Origin: Pseudalkalibacillus decolorationis
GTDB lineage: Bacteria; Bacillota; Bacilli; Bacillales; Fictibacillaceae
Assembly: GCF_024609785.1 (NCBI RefSeq)
Contig: NZ_JANHJQ010000007.1
Coordinates: 124,001 to 188,000, forward strand
Direction of reading: 5' to 3'
DNA length: 64,000 bases
Below, piece by piece: positions 17,872 to 25,772 of this stretch. The position numbers and the translations under genes are program-made. The notes under the pieces are model-generated. The model did no database searches. It saw nothing but the letters and a program-made list of their open reading frames with translations, and had not been told where the DNA came from. Each line of letters starts with the position of its first letter. The stretch's first letter is position 1.

Positions 17872-19026
17872 ATGAGCACTAGTCAACCACATGGAGGAAA
17901 GTTAGTCGATCGCATTAATCATAGTTATACATTTGAATCATTGAAAAACGAAATTGAACTCGATGCAACAGCACTTAGTGATCTTGAATTAATTGCAGTT
18001 GGAGCATATAGCCCCCTTGAAGGATTTCTCGGGAAAAAGGATTATGACAGTGTTGTAAACAATCTAAGGCTTGCGGGTGGGCTTCCATGGAGTATTCCAA
18101 TTACACTTCCTGTTCCACAAGAGAAGGCGGATCAACTACAAATCGGGGAACAAGTTAAGCTCGTTAAAGATGGAACCGTATATGGTGTCATTGGGGTTAC
18201 TGAAAAGTATGTACCTGATAAAAAGAAGGAAGCTCTTCATGTATATAAAACAACCGAAGAAGCTCATCCAGGCGTGAAAAAGTTATATGAGCGACCAGAT
18301 GTCTACATTGGTGGCCCGATCTACCTGTTACATCGACCGAAGAAAGAACGATTTACGGAATTTTATTTGGATCCAAAACAAACACGAGAACAGTTTGGAA
18401 AATTGGGTTGGAAAACGGTTGTTGGCTTTCAAACAAGGAATCCTGTCCACCGTGCCCATGAATATATTCAAAAAACGGCGTTGGAAACAGTCGATGGCTT
18501 ATTCTTAAATCCTCTTGTTGGTGAAACAAAGGCGGATGATATTCCAGCCGATGTGAGGATGGAAAGCTATAAAGTGCTTCTCAACAATTATTATCCAGAA
18601 GATCGTGTCTATTTCGCTGTATTTCCAGCCTCAATGCGTTATGCCGGTCCTAGAGAGGCTGTGTTTCATGCGATCGTTCGCAAAAACTTCGGATGCACGC
18701 ATTTTATTGTCGGAAGAGATCACGCTGGCGTTGGAAGCTATTACGGAACATACGATGCCCAAAAGATTTTCAGTAATTTTACTAAAGAGGAACTCGGCAT
18801 TGAAACGTTATTTTTCGAACATAGTTTTTATTGTACGAAATGCGAAAATATGGCATCTACAAAAACTTGTCCTCATGACCAGGAACATCATGTCGTGTTA
18901 TCTGGAACAAAGGTTAGGGCATTACTTCGAAATGGTGAAACACCACCAAGTACCTTCAGCAGACCAGAAGTAGCTGAGGTCCTAATCAAAGGATTACAAA
19001 GAGAATCGGTAACAGTAACAACTTAA
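17872..19026 (+). CDS. sat: Sulfate adenylyltransferase (ATP sulfurylase)
   Basis: Forms APS from ATP and sulfate, the first activation step. 384 residues from ATG 17872, chosen for AAGGAGGAGG 10 bp upstream; an in-frame upstream ATG lies inside cysP. Catalytic motifs are [11 protein letters not shown] (HxxH) and [28 protein letters not shown] is the cysteine cluster seen in the bacterial/archaeal monofunctional type. No kinase-like C-terminal domain is fused; cysC is separate and follows. Confidence 0.96.
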   Translation: MSTSQPHGGKLVDRINHSYTFESLKNEIELDATALSDLELIAVGAYSPLEGFLGKKDYDSVVNNLRLAGGLPWSIPITLPVPQEKADQLQIGEQVKLVKDGTVYGVIGVTEKYVPDKKKEALHVYKTTEEAHPGVKKLYERPDVYIGGPIYLLHRPKKERFTEFYLDPKQTREQFGKLGWKTVVGFQTRNPVHRAHEYIQKTALETVDGLFLNPLVGETKADDIPADVRMESYKVLLNNYYPEDRVYFAVFPASMRYAGPREAVFHAIVRKNFGCTHFIVGRDHAGVGSYYGTYDAQKIFSNFTKEELGIETLFFEHSFYCTKCENMASTKTCPHDQEHHVVLSGTKVRALLRNGETPPSTFSRPEVAEVLIKGLQRESVTVTT

Positions 19027-19046
19027 ATAAGAGAAGGAGTGGACAA

Positions 19047-19646
19047 ATGGCAAATAATCAAAATATCACATGGCATGAAACGGTGATTTCTAAGCATAAT
19101 CGTCGCGGACTTAACAAGCACACCAGCAGTGTCATTTGGTTTACAGGCCTTTCCGGTTCGGGAAAATCTACGCTTGCCAACGCAGTGGATCGGAAGTTAT
19201 ATGAGCAAGGTATAAGAAGCTACGTATTAGATGGTGATAATATCCGACACGGCTTGAATAAAGGACTCGGTTTTACAGCCGAAGATCGGCAAGAAAACAT
19301 CCGACGTATTGGTGAAGTCGCAAAACTGTTTGTCGATAGCGGTCAATTCGCTTTAACTGCCTTTATCTCACCATATCAAGAGGACCGAGATAGCGTTAGA
19401 AAAATATTGGAGAAAGATGAATTCATCGAAGTCTATGTGAAATGTCCGTTAAGTGAATGCATAATACGTGATCCAAAGGGTTTATATGTAAAAGCAAAGA
19501 GTGGAGAGATCCTTGAGTTTACAGGGATCAGTTCACCGTATGAGGAACCGATAGCACCAGAACTCATAATTGAAACCGATCAGTTTTCAATCGATAAATG
19601 TGCAAATCAAGTAATTGCTTACTTAAAACAAAAGAATCTATTGTAA
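19047..19646 (+). CDS. cysC: Adenylylsulfate kinase
   Basis: Phosphorylates APS to PAPS. 199 residues. The P-loop GLSGSGKST is near residues 31-39, followed by DGDNIRHGLNKGLGFT and the family segment RQENIRRIGEVAKLF. FISPYQEDRD and the lid region KGLYVKAKSGE are also present. ATG 19047 has AGAAGGAGTGG before it. Fourth enzyme gene of the sulfate operon, 20 bp after sat. Confidence 0.96.
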   Translation: MANNQNITWHETVISKHNRRGLNKHTSSVIWFTGLSGSGKSTLANAVDRKLYEQGIRSYVLDGDNIRHGLNKGLGFTAEDRQENIRRIGEVAKLFVDSGQFALTAFISPYQEDRDSVRKILEKDEFIEVYVKCPLSECIIRDPKGLYVKAKSGEILEFTGISSPYEEPIAPELIIETDQFSIDKCANQVIAYLKQKNLL

Positions 19647-19662
19647 AAGGGAGGAAGTAACG

Positions 19663-21291
19663 TTGGCATATGAAAAAATATGGGTTGATAATGAAAAACT
19701 GAACAAGACGGAGGTTAAAAAACTAAAAAAAGATGGATTAGAGGTATTTAAAGATATTCCCTATTATGCTGAAAATGGTTTTGAATCGATACCGAAAGAG
19801 GAGTGGGATTCTTTTAAGTGGGCAGGACTCTACTTACAACGGCCAAAAGAAGATGGTTATTTTATGATGCGAATCAATGTTCCATCTGGTGTTCTATCCT
19901 TTGAGCAAGCTGAAACGCTAGCAAGCATTTGTAACGATTATGGCCGTGGAGTTTTTGATGTTACGACACGCCAAGCCATTCAATTCCACTGGCTTCAAAT
20001 CGAAAACATTCCGGACATTTTTAACCGTTTAGAACGAGTAGGACTTTCTACTGCAGGGGCTTGTGGGGACATAACCCGTAATATCGTAGGGAACCCACTT
20101 GCTGGCATCGATCCAAATGAGTTGTTTGATACAGAACCAATTGTCCGGGAGATTTATGAGTATTTCCAACATAATAAGGACTTTTCGAATCTGCCCAGGA
20201 AGTATAAGATGTCGATCAGTACGAATGTTCACAATGCCGCTAATGCTGAAATCAATTGTGTTTCCTATACACCTGCAATCAAGGAAATTGATGGGGAGAA
20301 CGTGAAAGGATTTCATGTAAAAGTGGGAGGAGGTCTTTCTGCTAGACCTTATCTTGCTGATACATTGGATATTTTTCTAAGACCTGATCAAGTAAAAGAG
20401 GTAGCGATTGCGATTACGAAGATCTTTCGAGACTTTGGTTACCGTGAAAAGAGACACCTCGCTCGTTTGAAATTTTTACTAGCGGATTGGGGTCCGGAGA
20501 AATTTAAAGAGAAAATAATCGAATATACAGGCCTACTCCATTCTAAAGGAGAGGAGCAACAAAAGGATTGGAATGCAGGCTATTTTTACGGGGTGCACCC
20601 GCAAAAGCAAAAAGGGTTAAATTACATCGGTTTCAACGTACCGGTTGGGCGATTGCATGCGGATGAGGTCCACGAAATCGCCATTATTTCCAATGATTAT
20701 GGGAACGGAGAAATTCGAACGTGTAACTCCCAAAATATTATTATTCCAAACATACCTGATGAGAAGGTTGAGTCTCTTTTGGAAGAGAAGATTTTTGAAA
20801 GAATTACGATAGAGCCAAGGAAATTTATGGCTTATTCTGTCTCCTGCACCGGTATCGAATTTTGCAACCTAGCCCTGGTTGAAACGAAAGAACGTATGCG
20901 AAGAGTTGCGGAATATTTAGATGAGCAGATTGCATTAGATGTACCGGTTAGACTTCACATGATCGGTTGCCCGAATTCATGCGGCCAACGGCAAATTGCG
21001 GATATCGGACTTCAAGGAATCAAAATGAAATCGAAAGAGAAGGGTCTGATCGAAGCGTTTGAGATTTATGTAGGTGGCACACTGAATAACGGTGGGAAAT
21101 TTAATGAAAAGTTGAAAGGGAAAGTCGAAGGTGATTACCTTCAAGTGGTCCTAAGAGAATTCCTCACTTATTTTAGAGAAGAAAAGCATCCAAGTGAATT
21201 ATTTTTTGACTTTGTAGAACGTGTAGGAATCGAACCGCTTCAAGGCGAATTGGATCGGATTTTAGGAAATGTAACTGCAAACGTTTCATAA
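19663..21291 (+). CDS. Ferredoxin-type sulfite (nitrite/sulfite) reductase
   Basis: A 542-residue siroheme/4Fe-4S enzyme that reduces sulfite to sulfide with six electrons. Two half repeats are visible (GYFMMRINVPSGVLS and GLNYIGFNVPVGRLH). The cluster/siroheme cysteines are CTGIEFC and GCPNSC. The TTG start at 19663 follows GGGAGGAAG. The position between cysC and siroheme-synthesis genes argues for sulfite rather than nitrite. B. subtilis uses the two-subunit CysJI at another locus, so this operon is more self-contained. The electron donor is not encoded here; ferredoxin or a flavodoxin is likely. Confidence 0.9.
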   Translation: MAYEKIWVDNEKLNKTEVKKLKKDGLEVFKDIPYYAENGFESIPKEEWDSFKWAGLYLQRPKEDGYFMMRINVPSGVLSFEQAETLASICNDYGRGVFDVTTRQAIQFHWLQIENIPDIFNRLERVGLSTAGACGDITRNIVGNPLAGIDPNELFDTEPIVREIYEYFQHNKDFSNLPRKYKMSISTNVHNAANAEINCVSYTPAIKEIDGENVKGFHVKVGGGLSARPYLADTLDIFLRPDQVKEVAIAITKIFRDFGYREKRHLARLKFLLADWGPEKFKEKIIEYTGLLHSKGEEQQKDWNAGYFYGVHPQKQKGLNYIGFNVPVGRLHADEVHEIAIISNDYGNGEIRTCNSQNIIIPNIPDEKVESLLEEKIFERITIEPRKFMAYSVSCTGIEFCNLALVETKERMRRVAEYLDEQIALDVPVRLHMIGCPNSCGQRQIADIGLQGIKMKSKEKGLIEAFEIYVGGTLNNGGKFNEKLKGKVEGDYLQVVLREFLTYFREEKHPSELFFDFVERVGIEPLQGELDRILGNVTANVS

Positions 21292-21322
21292 AACGTTTGT
21301 GTAGAACAAGGGGGAACGGCAA

Positions 21323-21544
21323 TTGGATTTATATCGATTCGAGGTAACGACCAAGACGGATGTCATCCATGTCATTATAGCAGCCAAAAATGATGAATCA
21401 GCCTTTCGACTTGTAGAGGTCGAATTGGAAAAATACTTTTTGAAATTGCCTGATGTTGAAGATATATCGTTATATGAGAAGAAGAAAATTAGAAACGGAA
21501 ATGGTTTTGTTATACATGAACAAGAAACAATTTTGAACAGCTAA
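21323..21544 (+). CDS. DUF3906 family protein
   Basis: 73 residues, cytoplasmic, with a start reading TTG at 21323 behind AAGGGGGAACGG. LYRFEVTTKTDVIHVIIAAK looks like a ferredoxin-like beta-alpha-beta fold. The family (DUF3906) is short and found in Bacillaceae, commonly beside the sulfite reductase or cobA genes. No catalytic residues are recognisable. It might assist the sulfite reductase or the siroheme pathway; that is inferred from position only. Confidence 0.75.
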   Translation: MDLYRFEVTTKTDVIHVIIAAKNDESAFRLVEVELEKYFLKLPDVEDISLYEKKKIRNGNGFVIHEQETILNS

Positions 21545-21548
21545 ATTG

Positions 21549-21698
21549 GTAGTTCAAAAAGTCCGGAGGCTAACAGGATGTTAGTCAGTTCGACGTTATC
21601 ACAGGACGTGATGGGTTTAGTCGAACTTCATATTAGAGCTGTTGAAATTTCTTCGTTACTCGGCTCTTTTTGTCCTCCTTTTTGAACACGTAGTTAAA
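21549..21698 (+). repeat. Structured inverted-repeat element between DUF3906 gene and cobA
   Basis: The outer arms AGTTCAAAAAGTCCGGAGG (21551) and GTCCTCCTTTTTGAAC (21672) pair almost completely over a ~110-nt interior. Inside are three sub-hairpins: CTAACAGGATGTTAG, ATCACAGGACGTGAT (both with an ACAGGAYG-type loop), and a long stem AGTTCGAC/GTCGAACTT enclosing the second. This four-way, repeated-loop fold suggests a structured RNA or a miniature mobile element. It interrupts the operon and may lower downstream expression. Confidence 0.6.
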
Positions 21699-21716
21699 TG
21701 ATGGGAGATGATGGGG

Positions 21717-22499
21717 ATGGGGAAAGTATATCTTGTAGGGGCTGGGCCAGGAGATCCTGGATTAATCACGGTAAAAGGATTGAAATGTATTCAAGAAGCA
21801 GATGTCATTCTTTATGACCGACTCATTAATAAAGAGTTGTTAAGCCATGCGAAGGAGGATGCAGAACTTATTTATTGTGGGAAGCTTCCAGACTATCACC
21901 TTATGAAACAGGAAACGATCAATCACTTTCTGTTGAAACATGCGAAAAGAGGAAAGGTTGTTACCAGATTAAAAGGCGGGGATCCTTTCGTGTATGGCAG
22001 GGGTGGTGAAGAAGCATTAGCATTAGCTAAGCATGGGATTGATTTTGAAGTTGTGCCGGGAATTACTTCCGGCATTGCAGCTCCTGCATATGCAGGCATT
22101 CCAGTTACACATCGTGAGTACAGCTCTACCTTCGCCTTTGTCACAGGACACCGTCGTGAAGGTAAGGAGGATGATCTTCGTTGGGAGAGTTTAGCGAAAG
22201 GAATTGACACGTTAGCCATATATATGGGAGTCGGAAATCTTCCCTATATATGTGGTCAGCTTCTAAAGAACGGACGTGATGCCAGTACACCTGTCGCTCT
22301 TATTCATTGGGGTACGGTTGACGAACAGCAAACGGTTACAGGAACGTTAGAAACGATTGTAGACATTGTTAAAAGAAATGAAATCAAGAACCCAAGCATG
22401 ATTATTGTAGGTGAAGTTGTCCGTCTTCGAGAAAAAATTAGTTGGTTTGAACAAATGAAGCATCAGGAAGATGAATTTCAACCTACAGTCGCATTCTAG
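21717..22499 (+). CDS. cobA: Uroporphyrinogen-III C-methyltransferase
   Basis: Transfers two methyl groups from SAM to uroporphyrinogen III to give precorrin-2, the siroheme precursor. About 260 residues. VYLVGAGPGDPGLITVKG at the start and GGDPFVYGRGGEEALAL are the SAM- and substrate-binding signatures; VPGITSGIAAPAYAGIPVTHR follows. ATG 21717 is preferred (GGGAG 9 bp upstream) over in-frame ATGs at 21708 and 21711. Equivalent to ylnD of B. subtilis. Its product feeds sirC and sirB downstream and, through siroheme, the sulfite reductase upstream. Confidence 0.93.
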   Translation: MGKVYLVGAGPGDPGLITVKGLKCIQEADVILYDRLINKELLSHAKEDAELIYCGKLPDYHLMKQETINHFLLKHAKRGKVVTRLKGGDPFVYGRGGEEALALAKHGIDFEVVPGITSGIAAPAYAGIPVTHREYSSTFAFVTGHRREGKEDDLRWESLAKGIDTLAIYMGVGNLPYICGQLLKNGRDASTPVALIHWGTVDEQQTVTGTLETIVDIVKRNEIKNPSMIIVGEVVRLREKISWFEQMKHQEDEFQPTVAF

Positions 22500-22549
22500 T
22501 TTTCCAAAAAGGGGGCTTTTGAAGAGATGTTATAATGGAGGGAAAGAAA

Positions 22550-23290
22550 ATGCAAGCTGTCCTATATGTTGGTCATGGAAGCAGAGTAAAGGAAGCAAGG
22601 GACCAGGCAGCACGTTTCATGGAAGAAAGCATGGGGAATAACACAGAACCGATTCAGGAAATCAGCTTTTTGGAGCTGTCACATCCGACCATTGAAGAAG
22701 GAGTCAGGCGGTGTGTAGAACGTGGAGCAACTCGGATTGCCGTTGTTCCTGTTCTGTTACTTACAGCTGTTCATGCGAAAGAGGATATTCCTTATGAACT
22801 CGATCGATTAAAAAAACGTTATCCGAACATACCAATGTCTTACGGTCGCCCATTTGGTGTTCATTCAAAAATTGTTGATATACTAATGGAGCGAATCTAT
22901 GATCAGGATGTAGTGATTAATGATGATGCAATGGTTCTTTTAGTAGGGAGAGGCAGCAGTGATCCTGATGTGAAACGGGATTTACAGGAAATTGCTAATC
23001 AGCTACATGCAAAATATCCTTTTAAAAGAGTAGAAACGTGTTATTTAGCTGCAGCAAAACCAAGCTTTGAAGAAGGCATTGACCAGGTAAAACAATATGG
23101 TCATCAACAGGTGTTTGTTGTACCGTATCTACTTTTTACAGGTATTTTAATGAAAAGCATGGAAAAGACCATTCGAAAACTATCTGCACCAAATCAGGAA
23201 TTTATATTATGTGAGTATCTCGGTTATCACCCGAATTTGCAGGAAGTAGTTTTCGAACGAACGACTGAAGCAGTAGGAGTTGGAATATGA
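22550..23290 (+). CDS. sirB: Sirohydrochlorin ferrochelatase
   Basis: Inserts iron into sirohydrochlorin. 246 residues in two CbiX-like halves: LYVGHGSRVKEARDQA with PVLLLTAVHAKEDIP, then MVLLVGRGSSDPD with VVPYLLFTGIL. The active-site histidine in VGHGS and the one in TAVHAKEDIP are visible. ATG 22550 is used because GGAGGG precedes it by 8 bp; an in-frame ATG at 22535 overlaps that site. Equivalent to ylnE. It overlaps sirC by 4 bp. Confidence 0.9.
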   Translation: MQAVLYVGHGSRVKEARDQAARFMEESMGNNTEPIQEISFLELSHPTIEEGVRRCVERGATRIAVVPVLLLTAVHAKEDIPYELDRLKKRYPNIPMSYGRPFGVHSKIVDILMERIYDQDVVINDDAMVLLVGRGSSDPDVKRDLQEIANQLHAKYPFKRVETCYLAAAKPSFEEGIDQVKQYGHQQVFVVPYLLFTGILMKSMEKTIRKLSAPNQEFILCEYLGYHPNLQEVVFERTTEAVGVGI

Positions 23291-23856
23291 GTCATTATCC
23301 AATTATGATCAATCTACAAGGAAAAAAAGCGGTGGTCATTGGGGGAGGAAAGGTAGCTTATCGGAAAATACTATCACTCCTCGAGGCTAAAGCAGAGGTC
23401 ACGGTAGTTAGTCCAGCAGTAATTGTGGAGGTTAAAACCCTTATCGATAAAAATGGGGTTTCTTGGTATAAGAAACAAGTAGAAGCTACTGACTATCAGG
23501 ATGCCTTTATTGTCATTGCCGCTACAAATAGAAAAGAAACAAACCAAGAAGTAGCGGAGCAGGCAGGGTCGCATCAGCTCGTCAATATCGTCGATCAACC
23601 CAATCTCGGAAACTTCCATGTTCCCGCAAAACTTACAAGAGGGAAACTGACAATCGCCGTTTCCACTGGGGGAGCAAGCCCTATTCTTGCGAAGAAAATT
23701 CGTGATGACCTCTCAAAAACCTATGACGAAACGTATGAAGATTATCTCGAAGATTTATTTAAATACCGGGAGAAAATTAAACAAATGCCGTTAAGTGAAC
23801 AGGAAAAAAGAACAAGGCTCGTTGAATATGAAGAGGCTGACCGAAAACGTCGTTAA
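23287..23856 (+). CDS. sirC: Precorrin-2 dehydrogenase
   Basis: NAD-dependent oxidation of precorrin-2 to sirohydrochlorin. 189 residues with an N-terminal Rossmann fold (VVIGGGKVAYRKILSLLEA), then NIVDQPNLGNFHVPAKLTRG and AVSTGGASPILAKKIRD, typical of YlnF/CysG N-terminal domains. No methyltransferase domain is fused. The start overlaps the sirB stop (ATGA). Final gene of the sulfate/siroheme operon; a terminator overlaps its stop codon. Confidence 0.94.
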   Translation: MSHYPIMINLQGKKAVVIGGGKVAYRKILSLLEAKAEVTVVSPAVIVEVKTLIDKNGVSWYKKQVEATDYQDAFIVIAATNRKETNQEVAEQAGSHQLVNIVDQPNLGNFHVPAKLTRGKLTIAVSTGGASPILAKKIRDDLSKTYDETYEDYLEDLFKYREKIKQMPLSEQEKRTRLVEYEEADRKRR

Positions 23857-23881
23857 TAGTTGATGTTGGGTCAGCTTTTTT
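23836..23881 (+). terminator. Terminator of the cys/siroheme operon
   Basis: GCTGACC at 23836 and GGTCAGC at 23869 pair, followed directly by TTTTTTT. The 5' arm is inside the end of sirC. Confidence 0.75.
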
Positions 23882-23882
23882 T

Positions 23883-24064
23883 GTACGTTAGGAAAGTATA
23901 ATTTTTGAAAAAGGAAGTAATGTGAATTTTGTAGGCATAGAAGTGATGTCTAGCTCCAGCGCCCAGCCACTTGGATCACTTCAGTCCTCCTGCGGCGGCA
24001 ACAGCCTCCTCCGTCGGTCTTCCAGTGACCTTCGTAGCTAAGCAGGGCGCTTGCGCTTTTCTTA
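23883..24064 (+). repeat. Interspersed repeat family B, copy B3
   Basis: Begins GTTAGGAAAGTATAA, has an extra ~30-bp spacer, then the conserved core TCTAGCTCCAGCGCCCAGCC to CAGGGCGCTTGCGC, and ends TTTTCTTA. A further fragment of the family start (GATGTAATGTCTAGCTTC) follows at 24095-24114. Confidence 0.85.
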
Positions 24065-24155
24065 AAAGATAAGCGTATAAAATCATTGACTCATCGATGT
24101 AATGTCTAGCTTCTTTTTTCAGGTTAGGTTCGGTAATTACTGATAAACGTAGGAG

Positions 24156-24490
24156 CACAAGATGCAGCTTGAGGGAACGAATAGGCAGGATTCGTTCCCT
24201 TTTCATGCACAAGAAGCAGCTCAAGGTCACGAATAGATGTGATTCGTTTCCTTTTTGTACATAAGATGCAGCTTGAGGTCACGAATAAGTGCGGTTCGTT
24301 CCCTTTTTGAGTACAAGAAGCAGCTCAAGGTCACGAATAGGTGTGATTCGTTCCCTTTTTGAGCACAAGCTGCAGCTCGGGGTCACGAATAAATACGATT
24401 CGTTCCCTTTCCATGCACAATATGCAGCTTAAGGTAACGAATAAGTGGGATTCGTCTTTTTTTGTGCACAAGAATACAGCTCTTGGCCAC
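24156..24490 (+). repeat. 52-bp tandem repeats with internal hairpins (six units plus part)
   Basis: Units start at 24156, 24208, 24260, 24312, 24364 and 24416 (exactly 52 bp apart), with a last partial unit at 24467. Each begins CACAAGAWGCAGCTYRAGG and carries ACGAAT and ATTCGT arms around a 7-base loop, followed by TCCCTTTTT. Every unit thus resembles a small terminator. Loop bases differ while the stems are kept, which points to selection on structure or to gene conversion. No open frame runs through the array. Confidence 0.9.
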
Positions 24491-24642
24491 AAAATTACGT
24501 GAATATTGGATGGATGGAGGAGATCCAACAGTTTCACCAAAGTTTCATAAGGAACATGTGAAGGAGAAATGTATCCAGTGTACTACAAAGGGATACAAGG
24601 TGTAGGATACAAGCTATCGGATGTTCTCTGACCAAAAAAGGG

Positions 24643-24680
24643 ACCTGAGTGAGACGCTTTTCTCCACTCAGGTTTGCTCT
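24643..24680 (+). terminator. Hairpin between repeat array and padR promoter
   Basis: ACCTGAGTG (24643) and CACTCAGGT (24665) form a perfect 9-bp stem with a 13-base loop. The following TTTGCTCTTT is only a weak U tract, so terminator function is probable but not certain. Confidence 0.5.
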
Positions 24681-24700
24681 TTACCGAAAAAATTTTATTC

Positions 24701-24783
24701 TTGACAAGTGATGCTATTCTGCGTTACTATATACCGGTAATCAGTAATACTTAATACTGTATCACGAAATACCTGTGATACAG
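24701..24783 (+). promoter_or_regulatory. padR promoter and inverted-repeat operator
   Basis: TTGACA (24701-24706), an 18-bp spacer, and TACTAT (24725-24730) form a sigma-A promoter. Downstream, CTGTATCAC (24757-24765) and GTGATACAG (24775-24783) are a perfect 9-bp inverted repeat. It overlaps a weaker one, CAGTAAT/AATACTG, at 24742-24759. This is the expected position for autorepression by the PadR protein encoded just downstream. Confidence 0.75.
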
Positions 24784-24825
24784 AGTACTGAAAAAAATAT
24801 AGTGAAATACAAACGGAGGATAAAT

Positions 24826-25170
24826 TTGGAAAATATCACAGAAATGCTGAAAGGGGTGCTTGAGGGTTGTGTGCTTGAGATCATCAGCCGTGGCGAAACT
24901 TACGGCTATGAAATCACGCAACAGCTGCGAGAACTTGGCTTCACTGATGTGGTCGAAGGCACAGTTTATACGATTACCATGCGGCTTGAGAAAAACAATC
25001 TGGTGGACATTAAGAAAAAGCCATCCACTAAGGGACCGCCGAGAAAATTTTACACACTCAACGCAGCAGGTCAAGAGCATCTTGAGATATTTTGGAAAAA
25101 ATGGGAATTCATCGCAAGCAAAATTAACGAACTCAAAACTAAAATAAAATCAAAAGGAGGAGTTATATGA
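24826..25170 (+). CDS. PadR family transcriptional regulator
   Basis: A 114-residue winged-helix repressor. The start is taken as TTG 24826, with GGAGG 6 bp upstream; the frame is open further 5' but crosses the operator. The PadR core is evident: [25 protein letters not shown], then [19 protein letters not shown] and the wing [18 protein letters not shown]. PadR proteins usually repress adjacent efflux genes and are released by the toxic ligand. It overlaps the DUF1048 gene by 4 bp, and an ABC exporter follows. Base composition from here to 27284 is visibly GC-richer than the flanks. Confidence 0.9.
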   Translation: MENITEMLKGVLEGCVLEIISRGETYGYEITQQLRELGFTDVVEGTVYTITMRLEKNNLVDIKKKPSTKGPPRKFYTLNAAGQEHLEIFWKKWEFIASKINELKTKIKSKGGVI

Positions 25171-25505
25171 GTATTATTGAAAAAATTATTGGAAGTCTGG
25201 ATGACAAGCGGGAATGGAAGGCGATGGAGGCGCGTGCGAAGGCACTTCCAAGTGAGTACCGCAATGCTTACAACGCTATCAAAAAATATATGTGGACCGC
25301 TGGTGGTCCCTCCGACTGGAAGGACATCAGCCGTATCTTTGGCGGCATTCTCGACCTCTTCGAGGAAGGTGCAGCGGAAGGCAAGAAAGTCACTGATCTC
25401 ACGGGTGAGGACGTGGCCGCTTTCTGCGACGAACTAGTGAAGGACGCGAAAACTTGGAAAGACAAGTATCGCACGAAGTTGAACGATACGATTGGACGTG
25501 GCTAA
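25167..25505 (+). CDS. DUF1048 family protein
   Basis: A 112-residue soluble helical protein. [19 protein letters not shown] and [20 protein letters not shown] are the DUF1048 pattern. The family nearly always sits between a PadR regulator and a DrrA-type ABC transporter in Firmicutes, but its role is unknown. ATG 25167 overlaps the padR stop and follows AAAAGGAGGAG. A frameshifted remnant of a second DUF1048 gene follows at once (25510-25603). Confidence 0.85.
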   Translation: MSIIEKIIGSLDDKREWKAMEARAKALPSEYRNAYNAIKKYMWTAGGPSDWKDISRIFGGILDLFEEGAAEGKKVTDLTGEDVAAFCDELVKDAKTWKDKYRTKLNDTIGRG

Positions 25506-25509
25506 CGGC

Positions 25510-25603
25510 GAAATCCTACTAGTGGCAAACGCTAAAACCTTTGTCGCCAAGTAATCGTGAAGATTTGAATGAGAGTATCATGAAGCGATTGGGAAAAAAG
25601 TAA
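25510..25603 (+). pseudogene. C-terminal remnant of a second DUF1048 gene
   Basis: One frame reads LLVANAKTFVAK then stops; one base later another frame continues REDLNESIMKRLGKK and stops at 25601. Joined, this aligns with the end of the upstream DUF1048 protein ([20 protein letters not shown]). It therefore looks like a deleted, frameshifted tandem paralogue. Confidence 0.6.
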
Positions 25604-25621
25604 ATTCAATAGATAATACCG

Positions 25622-25677
25622 ACTGAATAGCTGTTACAAATGTGAATTGCCACCTGCACTATTCAGTTATATTTTTT
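25622..25677 (+). terminator. Terminator between DUF1048 remnant and ABC genes
   Basis: ACTGAATAG (25622) and CTATTCAGT (25659) form a perfect 9-bp stem with a long loop, followed by TATATTTTTTATT. It may attenuate the ABC genes relative to padR. Confidence 0.6.
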
Positions 25678-25772
25678 ATTCGGTACTAAGTTATACAGAT
25701 TATCAGTCAGACTAAGTAGAGGCGTGTAGGCAATCTAGCTCCGCAAGGTGCTTTTTTAAGGAGGAAAAAAGT

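Noticed and set aside
24156-24490. Array that looks like a CRISPR
   Set aside because: Units are contiguous 52-bp repeats with variation in a 7-base loop only; there are no unique spacers and no cas genes.
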